Shown here piece after piece: positions 25,580 to 33,447 of a stretch of 64,000 nt of DNA (position 1 is its first letter; the number at the start of each line of letters is the position of its first letter). The DNA comes from Kitasatospora sp. MMS16-BH015 (GTDB lineage: Bacteria; Actinomycetota; Actinomycetes; Streptomycetales; Streptomycetaceae). The translations under genes and the position numbers were made by a program. The notes under the pieces are model-generated. The model worked only from the letters and a program-made list of their open reading frames with translations. It did no database searches and was not told the origin of the DNA. Location: contig NZ_CP025394.1 of the NCBI RefSeq assembly GCF_002943525.1, positions 8,323,001 to 8,387,000 on the forward strand. Direction: 5' to 3'.

Positions 25580-26116
25580 ATGACGAACGACGACTTCGTG
25601 ATCGACGTGACCCGCATCCGCGAGGAGGCCCAGCAGAAGATGACGGACGGAGCGGTCACGGCCACTTACGGGCTCGACCCGGGGAGGGTGATCGCCGTGC
25701 TCAACGACGTGGTGGCCACCGAGATCGTGTGCTGGCTGCGCTACACGCGGCACGCGGTCTCCGCCACCGGCATCGACCGGGCCCAGGTCGCCGCCGAGTT
25801 CACCGAACACGCCGCCGAGGAGATGCAGCACGCCCTCCGGGCGGCGGAGCGGATCGCCCAACTCGGCGGCGAACCGGACTTCGACCCCGCCACCCTGGCG
25901 AAGCGGGCGCACACCGACTACACGACCCCGAGCGGCACCGACCTGAAGGCGATGCTAGAGAACAACCTGCTCGCCGAGCGGATCGTCATCTCCACCTACC
26001 AGGAGATCGCCCGTTGGATCGGAGACCACGACCCCACCACCCGCCGCCTCATCGAGTCGATCCTCGAGGAAGAGGAGGAACACGCCGACGACCTCACCGA
26101 CCTGCTGGCCGGCTGA
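25580..26116 (+). CDS. ferritin-like / bacterioferritin-type protein
   Basis: A 178-residue four-helix ferritin-like protein. ATG 25580 is preferred over 25568 because GGAG is 8 bases upstream. Di-iron ligands can be matched to helices: E in VVATEIVCWLRY, E-x-x-H in HAAEEMQH, E in NLLAERIVISTY and E-x-x-H in EEEEEHADDL. This is the bacterioferritin/Dps-like ferritin subgroup used for iron storage or peroxide protection. Its position behind the Rieske protein suggests joint iron-redox function. Confidence 0.92.
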   Translation: MTNDDFVIDVTRIREEAQQKMTDGAVTATYGLDPGRVIAVLNDVVATEIVCWLRYTRHAVSATGIDRAQVAAEFTEHAAEEMQHALRAAERIAQLGGEPDFDPATLAKRAHTDYTTPSGTDLKAMLENNLLAERIVISTYQEIARWIGDHDPTTRRLIESILEEEEEHADDLTDLLAG

Positions 26117-26170
26117 CCGGTCCGGACCTGTCCTCGGAGCGGTCGGGCGCGCCGCGCGGCGCCGCCGCCG

Positions 26171-26611
26171 TCAGTCCCGCCGCGGGTCGGCCAGGGCGGT
26201 GCTGATGTCGGGGCGGATGGCAAGGGCCTCGTCGGCGCCGGTGAGCGCGAGCAGGCGCCTGGGCTGGGGGCGGAGCCCGACGATCAGCAGCTCGACCTCG
26301 GCGGCAAGAGCGGCCTGCTGGGCCCTCAGCAGGGCGTTGACGCCGGTGGAGTCGCTGAAGGTGACGCTCGACATGTCGACCACCAGGCGGGCCGGCCGCT
26401 CCCGGACCGCGTCGTCGAGTGCGTGCCGCAGGGCGGTGTTCTGGTCCTGGTCGATCTCGCCGGCCAGGCGCAGGAGCACGGCCCCGGCGGGGCGGAGAAC
26501 GCTGATCCTCAGCACGGCGGCGCCGGACGCATCGGCCCGGTGGGCCGCCGGCGGCCCGGTGGGTGGCCCGTCGGGAGGGACCGGGGTGGTGTCCTCGTTC
26601 ATCTCAGTCAC
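26171..26611 (-). CDS. STAS-domain anti-sigma factor antagonist
   Basis: A 146-residue protein with a 35-residue Pro/Gly-rich N-terminal tail and one STAS domain. The phosphorylation loop FSDSTGVNALL is canonical. The GTG start (26611) overlaps the preceding regulator's stop by 8 bases (GTGACTGA); an ATG 9 bases later is also possible. Coupling to a winged-helix regulator hints that both respond to the same stress. No anti-sigma kinase is adjacent. Confidence 0.88.
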   Translation of the reverse strand: MTEMNEDTTPVPPDGPPTGPPAAHRADASGAAVLRISVLRPAGAVLLRLAGEIDQDQNTALRHALDDAVRERPARLVVDMSSVTFSDSTGVNALLRAQQAALAAEVELLIVGLRPQPRRLLALTGADEALAIRPDISTALADPRRD

Positions 26612-26975
26612 CTGCGGTGCGTGCGGCCGTGGCGCTGCCGCGAGGGCCCTCGGGGGCAGCGCCGACCGCGGCTCCGGGCGGGAGGGCGGCGAACAGCCGG
26701 AGGAAGGCGGCGATCTCGTAGCCGGCTTCGGCGGGGTGGCGGAAGGAGGTGTGGCGACCGACCTGGTAGTGGTTACGGCGGCCGACGCGGGTGCGGGTCA
26801 GGTAGCCGGCGCCCTCCAGGTCGGTGACGATCGCCTGCACGGCCCGCTCGGTCAGGCCGCAGGCGGCGGCGAGGTCCCGCAGTCGCACTTCGGGGTCGCG
26901 GGAGACCATCAGCAGGACCCGGGCGTGCTGCGTCAGGAACGTCCAGCTGGTGCGGGGCTCGGTCTCACCTGCCAT
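26604..26975 (-). CDS. winged-helix (MarR/ArsR-like) transcriptional regulator
   Basis: A 123-residue DNA-binding protein. The HTH is clear: VRLRDLAAACGLTERAVQAI followed by the wing LTRTRVGRRNHYQV. The N-terminus WTFLTQHARVLLMVSRDP is typical of a helix-turn-helix domain group common in actinobacteria. It overlaps the STAS gene by 8 bases. The 68 bases upstream are AT-richer (AAGTATGAACCCGAATTCC) and may hold its promoter and operator. Confidence 0.85.
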   Translation of the reverse strand: MAGETEPRTSWTFLTQHARVLLMVSRDPEVRLRDLAAACGLTERAVQAIVTDLEGAGYLTRTRVGRRNHYQVGRHTSFRHPAEAGYEIAAFLRLFAALPPGAAVGAAPEGPRGSATAARTAGD

Positions 26976-27043
26976 ACCACCAAGTATGAACCCGAATTCC
27001 GGTTCTACCAGACGGTATTCGCCGTTCCGGTCAGCTCCGCCGG

Positions 27044-27921
27044 TCAGCTCTGCCGGGCGCTGTCCGGTCCTGCGCCGCGAGCAGCGGAGCCCCGGGTCCA
27101 GACCCCGGTCAGCGGGTCGTGGCGGGCGAGCCCGAGGTCTTCGAAGGCACGGAGCCAGCCCTCCATCGGCCACCAGCCCCAGCGGTGGTGGAACACGGCG
27201 GCGTTGCGCAGGATGCTGTCGAGGTGCTGCACCGGCGGGTCCTGGACGGGGTGGTGCTGGTGGTAGGCGGTGGCTCCGCCGGTCCAGTAGAGGGGTACGC
27301 CGCCTTCGCGCAGGAGCTGGCCGAAGTCGGTGTCCTCGCCGCCGTAGCCGGTGTAGTCCTCGCAGAACCCGCCGACCGCCCGCCAGGTCCGGGCGGTGAG
27401 GGCGAAGGAGAGCGACCAGAACAGCCGGTGGTCCGCGTCCGTGCCGCGAACGGTCCGGCCAGGGCGGGGGCCGGGCGCCCGGGATGGGGTGCGGCCAGGG
27501 CGGCGAGCCCGTCGCGGGGGTAGCCGCCCGGCGTCGGCGCCGGCAGGTAGGCCACGGGCCCGCAGTGCACCCCGGCGCCTGCGGTCCGGTCGAGCGAGCG
27601 GAGGTAGCGGGAGAGCAGCTCGGCGGAGGGGATGCAGTCGACGTCGAGGAAGACGAGCACCTCGGCGCCGGCCCGCAGCGCGTGTCGGGCGCCGAGGTTG
27701 CGCGCGGCGGCCAGCGGAAGATCGGCACCGGCGGCGGGAAGGCGGACGGTCGACGGCCGTGGCGGCAGCGGGAGCAACCCGGCGGTGGCCTCCGGGTCGT
27801 CCACGGCGACCACCACGTAGCGGTCCGGGCGCACGGTGCTGCGGCTCAGTGCCTCGTGCTGCCGGTACAGGTGCCGGTGCCGGCCGTGGACCAGGGTGAC
27901 GACGGCTGTCCGCGGGATCAT
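27044..27921 (-). pseudogene. frameshifted family 2 glycosyltransferase
   Basis: The first part from ATG 27921 reads as a GT2: VVTLVHGRHRHLYRQHEAL, then LGARHALRAG and the DxD-like FLDVDCIPS. Near 27450-27480, in a C/G-rich run, the sense shifts to another frame that continues with DADHRLFWSLSFALTARTW, YTGYGGEDTDFG and HLDSILRNAAVFHHRWGW to the stop at 27044. A single missing base (or two extra) explains it. Unless this is a sequencing error, the enzyme is lost. It overlaps the upstream glycosyltransferase stop by 4 bases, so it belonged to the same operon. Confidence 0.85.
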
Positions 27922-28919
27922 GCCGGGAGAGGGCGGCCGTGGGCGGCCGCCAGGTGGTCGAGGGCGCGGGCGGCGCGTTCGGCTCCGTCGCCGGGGGAGT
28001 AGTGGCTCCAGCGGCGGCCGTCGTGGACGGCGGTCTCGGCGAGCAGGGCCGGCCAGCGGTCGGGGTCGGGCCAGCCGCCGGGCAGCACGGTGGCCAGGCC
28101 GGCCCGGTGCAGCGCGCGGGCGGTGGCGTGCTGCTCGCCGAACGGGCGGTCCTGGGGCAGGACGATGGTGGGGCGGCGGGCCGCGGCGCACTCGGCGACG
28201 GCGTTCTGGCCCGCGTGGGTGACGATCACCTCGGCGGAGGTGAGCAGGGGCCAGGGGTCGGAGGTCCACCCGTCAGGGCCGCCGAGAACGGTCCACTGCC
28301 AGGCCGGGGTGGCGCGGCGGGCGGCCTCGATCTGCCGGTCGGTGATCCCGTGCCCGCCCGCCCCGAGCATCAGCAGCACGGTGTGCGGCAGGTGCGCATC
28401 GGCGTGGGGCCGGTGGTCGAAGCGGGAGAAGCCGCCGGTCCAGACGGTCTTGGCGTTCCAGTGGTCCGGCCAGCCCGGTTCCGGGAGGGTGGCCGGCCAG
28501 GGGGCGAGGAGGGCTTCGGCGAGGTCGTAGCCGAGCTCGTGGGCCGGGTCGCGGCGCTCGCCGCGCATGGCCGCGACCACCACCGGGACGCCGAGCAACC
28601 GGGCCAGCAGCGTGACCTCGACGGAGACGTCGGTGATCACCACCTCCGGCCGGTGCTGCTCGATCCAGCCGGCGACCGCGGCCATCCGGGTGCGCAGCCC
28701 GGGGTGGTGGACGGGTACCCAGTGCAGGCGGCCGTGGGCGGTGGGGTCGGTGGCCTGGGACGGGGTGTCGTCACGGGGCAGCCGCACCCAGGCGCCCGGC
28801 CAGTGCCCGGGGCACGCGAGGGAGGAGAGCACGGTGACCGGGTGCGCGCAGTGCTCGGCGATGGCGAGGGCCCGGTGGAGGTGGCCCCGGCCCTGGTGGT
28901 GGACGTAGTAGCCGATCAT
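27918..28919 (-). CDS. MurG-like (GT28 type) glycosyltransferase
   Basis: A 333-residue GT-B enzyme. The start YYVHHQGRGHLHRALAIAEH has the HGxGH-like acceptor loop. The C-terminal donor motif is VIVTHAGQNAVAECAAARRPTIVLPQ, as in the MurG/UDP-GlcNAc transferase group. ATG 28919 overlaps the upstream gene's stop by 4 bases. It is intact, but the genes on both sides are broken, so it may now be expressed without its partners. The acceptor is unknown. Confidence 0.88.
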   Translation of the reverse strand: MIGYYVHHQGRGHLHRALAIAEHCAHPVTVLSSLACPGHWPGAWVRLPRDDTPSQATDPTAHGRLHWVPVHHPGLRTRMAAVAGWIEQHRPEVVITDVSVEVTLLARLLGVPVVVAAMRGERRDPAHELGYDLAEALLAPWPATLPEPGWPDHWNAKTVWTGGFSRFDHRPHADAHLPHTVLLMLGAGGHGITDRQIEAARRATPAWQWTVLGGPDGWTSDPWPLLTSAEVIVTHAGQNAVAECAAARRPTIVLPQDRPFGEQHATARALHRAGLATVLPGGWPDPDRWPALLAETAVHDGRRWSHYSPGDGAERAARALDHLAAAHGRPLPA

Positions 28920-30085
28920 CGGGTGACCGCCTCCGTGCGGGCGGGCGCGGTCAGCTCCGCGTAGAGCCGTTCGTAGCGGTCGACCATGGTGTCGACGGAG
29001 CAGTGCCGTTCGGCCCGTCGCCGGGCTTCGGCGCGCGAGAGGCGGGTGGTGGCTTCGACGGCTTCGCCGAGGGCGGCCGTTTCGCCGGCCGGGACGAGGC
29101 GGCCGCAGGCCGGGGTGAGGAGTTCGGGGAGGGCTCCCCGGGCGAAGGCGCAGACGGGGGTGCCGCTGGCCAGCGACTCGGCGACGACCAGGCCGTAGGG
29201 CTCGTCCCAGCACGGCGTCACCAGGGTCGCGCTGGCCAGGCCGACCAGGTGGGCGAGCGCGCGCTGGGGCAGGTGCCCGAGATAGCGGGCCCCTCCGCCG
29301 AGGCGCGGCCGGACGGAGCGTTCGAAGTAGCCGCGGTCGCCGACCGGACCGGCGAGCAGCAGGCCGCGGCCCGCCGCGCGGGCGGCGTCGAGCGCCAGGT
29401 GCGGCCCCTTCTCGGGGACGATCCTGCCGGACCACACGAGCGGCCCCCCACCGGGACCGGGCGTCCACCGCGTGGTGTCGATCCCGTTCGGCACCACGGC
29501 CTAGGTGGTGACGGCGTGGCGCCAGGCGCGGGCGGTGTGGCGGCTGACGGCGGTGAAGGTGACCGGGCATCGGAAGGGTGCCTGGACCGCGGACTCCAGC
29601 CAGGGGGTCGGCGGGGTGTGCAGGGTGGGCGGCCCGTGCGGGACGGCCACCGGCAGCGTGTTGCCGAACGGGACCCGGAGCAACTCGGCTTGGCCACCCG
29701 GGACTTGGCCGTAGAGCTTGGTGTAGCCGAACAGTGCCGCGCCGGTGCCGTAGGCGCGCACCTGGGTGGTCTCGCACTGGGACTGGAGGCCGCGCCCGCA
29801 CATGAAGCAGGTGCCGCAGGAGAGGTTGAACGGGACGATCACCCGCTCGCCCGGGGCAAGCGCGTGCACGGCCGAACCGGTCTCGCGGACGATGCCCATC
29901 GCCTCGTGGCCGAGGATGTCGCCCTCGTCCAGGAAGGCGCCGAGCACCTCGTACAGGTGCAGGTCGGAGCCGCAGAGGCCCGTGGTGGTGACCTCGACCA
30001 GCACGTCGGTGGGCTGCTCGATCCGGGCGTCGGGCACGCTGCGCACCTCGACCTTCCGGCGGCCCTGCCAGGTGACTGCCTTCAT
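28916..30085 (-). pseudogene. deletion chimera: alcohol dehydrogenase N-terminus joined to GT4 glycosyltransferase, with in-frame stop
   Basis: From ATG 30085 (GGAGGAC upstream) about 148 residues read as a zinc-dependent medium-chain alcohol dehydrogenase: catalytic Cys in GLCGSDLH, GHEAMG, and four structural-zinc cysteines in LSCGTCFMCGRGLQSQC. Without a break the frame becomes a GT4 enzyme: PTLHTPPTPWLESA, FTAVSRHTARAW. A TAG at 29501-29503 then interrupts, after which the same frame continues VVPNGIDTTRW, SGRIVPEKG and DEPYGLVVAESLASGTPV to 28916. The NAD domain of the dehydrogenase and the GT4 start are missing. The join lies near 29620-29645. Confidence 0.88.
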
Positions 30086-30107
30086 CGTCCGTCCTCCTGG
30101 ATTCTCG

Positions 30108-30224
30108 TCAACTCCACTGCGCGGGCGGTTCGTTGTTGCGGGCGGCGCGGGCGCGGCCGGTGCTGGCCCTTCGGGAGGAGCCGGTCACCAGGGCGGTGCG
30201 TCCGTCGGTGGGGAGCCGCTTCAT
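30108..30224 (-). pseudogene. remnant of a short-chain dehydrogenase (38-residue stub)
   Basis: ATG 30224 overlaps the CDGSH stop by 4 bases and has an AAGGAGG site, so a real gene once started here. The stub begins MKRLPTDGRTALVTGSSR, exactly an SDR first strand and glycine-rich loop, but the expected GIG is replaced by unrelated residues and a stop comes after 38 codons. The rest of the SDR seems deleted, leaving 22 bases before the dehydrogenase chimera. The short frame may still be translated as an empty link in the operon. Confidence 0.65.
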
Positions 30225-30433
30225 GCCCCGTCGCCTCCTTGCTGGTGGCGGTGGCTGGTGTCGCAAAAGGGGTAGCGGCGGCTGCGACGGCAGGTGCAGA
30301 GGGCCGTCACCGGGCGGTCGGCCCGGACGGAGCGGCCGTCGGGCAGCAGGATCTCCACCGGGCCGTCGACCAGGACGGGGCCGCTGCCGGTCAGCCGCAG
30401 GCGGGGGACGGGTCGTGCCTCAGGGCCGGACAC
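30221..30433 (-). CDS. CDGSH-type iron-sulfur protein
   Basis: A 70-residue protein with one CDGSH 2Fe-2S site: C-T-C-R-R-S-x3-P-F-C-D-T-S-H, three Cys and one His ligand, with Thr in place of the usual Gly. GTG 30433 is taken as start; it lies inside the end of the methyltransferase gene (14-base overlap), and an upstream ATG would overlap more. The first half PVLVDGPVEILLPDGRSV forms the usual small beta segment. Likely a redox or cluster-transfer partner for the iron enzyme encoded two genes upstream. Confidence 0.88.
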   Translation of the reverse strand: MSGPEARPVPRLRLTGSGPVLVDGPVEILLPDGRSVRADRPVTALCTCRRSRRYPFCDTSHRHQQGGDGA

Positions 30434-31112
30434 CGCGCACCACCACCAAGGTCTCCTCGCGCTCACCGGGGGCGATCAGCCGCTGCTGCTCGAACCAGGC
30501 GGCCCGCTGCGACATCACCGGCCCGAACGGCTGCGTCCGCGCCGCCACCAGGCCGGCGCGCAGCCCGGCCCGGTGGAGGGCGGTGAGGGTGGCCTCCGGG
30601 TCGGCCAGTGAGGACTGCACGATCAGCAGCACCCCGCCGGAGGCCAGCAGCCGGGGTGCCTGCCGGCAGATCCGGTCCAGCAGCAGCCGGCCGGTGGGCC
30701 CGGCGTCCCAGGCCCTGGCGAGCCCGCGCCGGGGCAGGTCGGCGCGGGCCGAGGGCACGTACGGCGGGTTGGAGACCACGTACTCGAAGCTGCGCCCGGC
30801 CACCGGGGCGGTCAGGTCGCCGTGGCGGAGCTTGAGGCGCCGGTGGCGCAGCCGGGCGTTGAGCCAGGTGGTGGCCAGCGCGAGCCGGGAGAGGTCGACG
30901 GCCGTGACCGCCGCGCCGAGTTCGGCGGCGGCCAGTGCGACGGCTCCGGTGCCGGTGCCGAGGTCGAGCAACCGGGCGCCGGGCGCGGGCCGTTCGCGGC
31001 GCAGCGCCTCGATCAGGAGCGAGGTGTCGCCCTGCGCCGGGTACACACCAGGTGGTTTGAGGAGAAGCATGGTGGGGCGGGTGCCCGGTGGGGCCGTGCT
31101 GATTCCTGACAT
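30420..31112 (-). CDS. HemK2/MTQ2-type SAM methyltransferase
   Basis: A 230-residue class I methyltransferase. SAM motif I is LLDLGTGTGAVALAAAELG, and the catalytic NPPY is in YVVSNPPYVPS, the glutamine/adenine N-methyltransferase signature. The N-terminus PPGVYPAQGDTSLL is typical of the MTQ2 subgroup. Housekeeping HemK methylates release factors; this extra copy in an operon with an iron redox enzyme and an arginine-handling enzyme may methylate a small molecule or peptide instead. ATG 31112 shares a base with the upstream stop (TGATG). Confidence 0.9.
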   Translation of the reverse strand: MSGISTAPPGTRPTMLLLKPPGVYPAQGDTSLLIEALRRERPAPGARLLDLGTGTGAVALAAAELGAAVTAVDLSRLALATTWLNARLRHRRLKLRHGDLTAPVAGRSFEYVVSNPPYVPSARADLPRRGLARAWDAGPTGRLLLDRICRQAPRLLASGGVLLIVQSSLADPEATLTALHRAGLRAGLVAARTQPFGPVMSQRAAWFEQQRLIAPGEREETLVVVRGVRP

Positions 31113-32131
31113 CACGCTGCGCCTTCCGTCGGAGGGGAGTCGGGGAGCGGGGTGAGCAGGGAGCTGCGGTCCTGCTGCCAGCAGCCGAGCAGGTGGGCGC
31201 CGAACCGGGCTTCGACGGCGGTGGTGGCGGCGATGCCGAAGGCGATGTCGGGGCCGAGCGCCGGGTCGTCCCGGACCAGGGGCGTGATGACCGTGCGCCG
31301 CACCAGCTGCTCGTGGACGGCGTCGGCCACCACGTGCTCGCGGTAGAACAGGGTGCCCGCCGGGGAGGCGCCGAGCCGTTCGAGCGCGGCGGCGAGGCGG
31401 GCGGCGCCGGGCGGAGAGGTGATCTCCACGGTGGCGAACTGGCCGACCAGTGCGCCGCGCAGCGAGCGGTGCAGGCCGAACAGCGACATCAGGTTGACCA
31501 CGGCGAGCGCGGGCGCGGGGACGGTGTCCAGGTAGTGCCCGTACGTCGGGTCGAGATCGAGGTCGGCCATCATCTCGGCGAACAGCTGCGCGTGGGCGCG
31601 CTCGGGCCGGCCGGCGCCGTACTCGTCGTACTGCACCGTGACGAGTGCCGCCTTGGCGGGGTGGGGCAGGCGCGGCACCACCCACATCTGCGGGTCGGCC
31701 TCCTTGAGGTGGTAGAGCGAGCGGTGCGCCAGGTACTCGCGCAGCTGCCGGCGCTGCCCGTGCTCCAGGAGGTGGTGGGAGGGGCCGGTGCCGTCCGAGT
31801 CCTCGGCCAGCAGCTCGGCCAACGCCTGTTTGAGGGAGGGTGGTCGGCCGACCTCCCGGTGGAGGGCGGCCAGGAACGCCTGCTCCAGGGCGGCGCGCAG
31901 CGCGAGCACCGAGGGGTGCCACTCCCAGTCGGGGTCGACCTCGGCGAAGCCCTGGTAGTGCAGCTCGTAGCAGACGTAGAGGGCGAGTTGGGCGTCCTCG
32001 CCCCAGGGGTCGGCGGGAGCCGGCCGAGCGAGGCGGCCCGTCGCGCCGGGGGCGGTGCGCAGGGTGGCGAGGAGTCCGGAGCTCACCGGCCCGCGGGGCC
32101 CGGGCAGCGGGGGCGCGGTGGTGGCGGTCAC
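31112..32131 (-). CDS. iron-containing redox enzyme family protein (haem-oxygenase-like fold)
   Basis: A 339-residue helical protein. GTG 32131 overlaps the upstream stop by 4 bases. The family pattern is seen as YELHYQGF near residue 55, the DEYGAG...RAHAQLF helix near 175 and YREHVVADAVHEQLV near 270, providing Glu, His and Asp candidates for a non-haem (di)iron site. Relatives with this fold hydroxylate or cleave amino acids and fatty acids (known HDO enzymes). Lying between an arginine-type hydrolase and a methyltransferase, an amino-acid-derived substrate is a reasonable guess. Confidence 0.86.
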   Translation of the reverse strand: MTATTAPPLPGPRGPVSSGLLATLRTAPGATGRLARPAPADPWGEDAQLALYVCYELHYQGFAEVDPDWEWHPSVLALRAALEQAFLAALHREVGRPPSLKQALAELLAEDSDGTGPSHHLLEHGQRRQLREYLAHRSLYHLKEADPQMWVVPRLPHPAKAALVTVQYDEYGAGRPERAHAQLFAEMMADLDLDPTYGHYLDTVPAPALAVVNLMSLFGLHRSLRGALVGQFATVEITSPPGAARLAAALERLGASPAGTLFYREHVVADAVHEQLVRRTVITPLVRDDPALGPDIAFGIAATTAVEARFGAHLLGCWQQDRSSLLTPLPDSPPTEGAA

Positions 32132-32967
32132 CGGCCTCCTCCCGGTGCCGGGTGCAGCTCCAGGACGCAGCACTTCGGGCCGCCGCCGCCTTTCAGCAGC
32201 TCGGGCAGGTGCACCGGGACGGGGACGAAGCCCTCGGCGTGCAGGTGGGCGGCGAGGCCGTGGGCGGCTTCGGTGAGCAGGACGTGGCGGCCGTCGCTGA
32301 CGGCGTTGAGACCGAGTACGGCGGCGTCCTGATCGGTGGCCAGGATCGCGCGGGGGAAGAGCGCGCGCAGGGTGCGGTTGCTCTCGGGGGTGAACGCCGC
32401 CGGGTAGTACATGATCTGGTCCTCGCTGAGCACGGCCAGCGCGGTGTCCAGGTGGTAGAAGCGCGGATCGGTGAGCCGCAGGCTGACGACCGGCCGGCCG
32501 AGGGCCTGTTCCGCCTCCCGGTGCGCGGGGGCGCTGGTCCGCAGGCCGGATCCGGCCAGCACGAGGTCGCCGACGGGCAGGAAGTCGCCCTGGCCCTCGT
32601 TCGGCAGCTCGGCGACGGTGGGCCGGTATCCCGCCTGCTCGAACCAGGCCTGGTGGGCAGCCGCCTCCGGGGCGCGTTCGGGGTGGCGGAACCGGGCGAC
32701 CAGCACCCGGCCGTCCACCACCGAAGCGCCGTTCGCGGCGAAGACCATGTCGGGCAGCCGAGGCCGGGGCGCCAGCGTCTCCACCCGGTGGCCGAGCCGG
32801 CGCAGCGTGTCACGGAGCGTCAGCCACTGCCGCAGGGCGGCCTCGGAGTCCACCGGGCGGGTCGGGTCCATCCACGGGTTGATCGTGTACTCGACCGCGA
32901 AGTAGGTCGGCGGGCATGCCAGGAATCGCCGCCGGGTCGCGGTCCGCGAGGGGACGGTCGTGGTCAT
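32128..32967 (-). CDS. arginine dihydrolase / dimethylarginine dimethylaminohydrolase-like enzyme
   Basis: A 279-residue pentein-fold enzyme. Substrate motifs: FAVEYTINPWMD, PDMVFAANGA, GQGDFLP, FYHLDTALA, and the catalytic Cys loop GGGPKCCVLELHP near the end. This set matches the DDAH/ArgZ branch, which hydrolyses arginine or methylarginine at the guanidino carbon to citrulline or ornithine. ATG 32967 follows GGAGCAG; a candidate stress promoter is 47 bases further up. It heads the minus-strand operon that runs down to 27 kb. Confidence 0.9.
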   Translation of the reverse strand: MTTTVPSRTATRRRFLACPPTYFAVEYTINPWMDPTRPVDSEAALRQWLTLRDTLRRLGHRVETLAPRPRLPDMVFAANGASVVDGRVLVARFRHPERAPEAAAHQAWFEQAGYRPTVAELPNEGQGDFLPVGDLVLAGSGLRTSAPAHREAEQALGRPVVSLRLTDPRFYHLDTALAVLSEDQIMYYPAAFTPESNRTLRALFPRAILATDQDAAVLGLNAVSDGRHVLLTEAAHGLAAHLHAEGFVPVPVHLPELLKGGGGPKCCVLELHPAPGGGR

Positions 32968-33013
32968 CTGCTGCTCCAGGGGTGGGCGGAGGTGCACGGC
33001 GCGGAACCGCGCC

Positions 33014-33037
33014 TACCCGGCGCCCCTGCGGCCACAC
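33014..33037 (-). promoter_or_regulatory. candidate stress-sigma (SigB-like) promoter
   Basis: Read on the minus strand: GTGT (33037-33034), 15-base spacer, GGGTA (33018-33014). It points at the arginine dihydrolase gene 47 bases downstream. Same element spacing as the sites at 19398 and 21093. Only a pattern match. Confidence 0.38.
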
Positions 33038-33157
33038 ACCGCCCGCCCGTCCGGGCGGCCCCGGCCCACGCACGCCGGGCACCGGCCCGCGCGGGCAGGC
33101 ATGCCAACCGCCCGGTGGGGCAGACGAGCGTCACAACCGATCCGAAGGAGGCACATC

Positions 33158-33328
33158 GTGGTCCCGCTTCTCCTGGTACTGCTGCTCGCCCTGCTGCTGT
33201 TCGGCCTGGGGTTCGCGGTGAAGATCCTCTGGTGGGTGGCGATCTTCGTGCTGGTGGTGTGGCTGATCGGCTTCGTCGCCCGGGGCACGAGTGGGGCCGG
33301 CAGCCGCGGCCGCTGGTACCGCTGGTAG
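33158..33328 (+). CDS. 56-residue hydrophobic membrane peptide, copy 2
   Basis: GTG 33158 after GAAGGAGGCA. Nearly identical to the peptide at 12109-12279: same leucine-rich first helix, same AVKILWWVAIFVLVVWL second segment and the same RGRWYRW end, with Ile for Leu and a few tail changes. About 50 bases upstream (GGCATG...AACCGATNCGAAGGAGGCA) and 15 bases downstream (TAGTCATGRCCCCCGATC) are also shared, so the duplication included control sequence and the start of the next gene. Confidence 0.85.
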   Translation: MVPLLLVLLLALLLFGLGFAVKILWWVAIFVLVVWLIGFVARGTSGAGSRGRWYRW

Positions 33329-33330
33329 TC

Positions 33331-33447
33331 ATGGCCCCCGATCACCCGCCCGGGCGGAGCCGGCTGCCCGGGCGGCCGCGCCGGTCCGCGCCGGGCGGCC
33401 TGTGGGAGTGCCGCCGGTGTGTGCCGTCCGCGTTCACGGCCCGGTGA
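33331..33447 (+). pseudogene. short frame resembling the start of the channel-like gene after copy 1
   Basis: ATG 33331 sits 2 bases after the peptide stop, just as ATG 12282 does after copy 1, and both begin M-x-P-D. The frame here (MAPDHPPGRSRLPGRPRRS and on) ends after 38 codons, overlapping the 3' end of the topoisomerase gene on the other strand. It has no membrane segments. Most simply it is the stump left by the segmental duplication. Confidence 0.5.
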
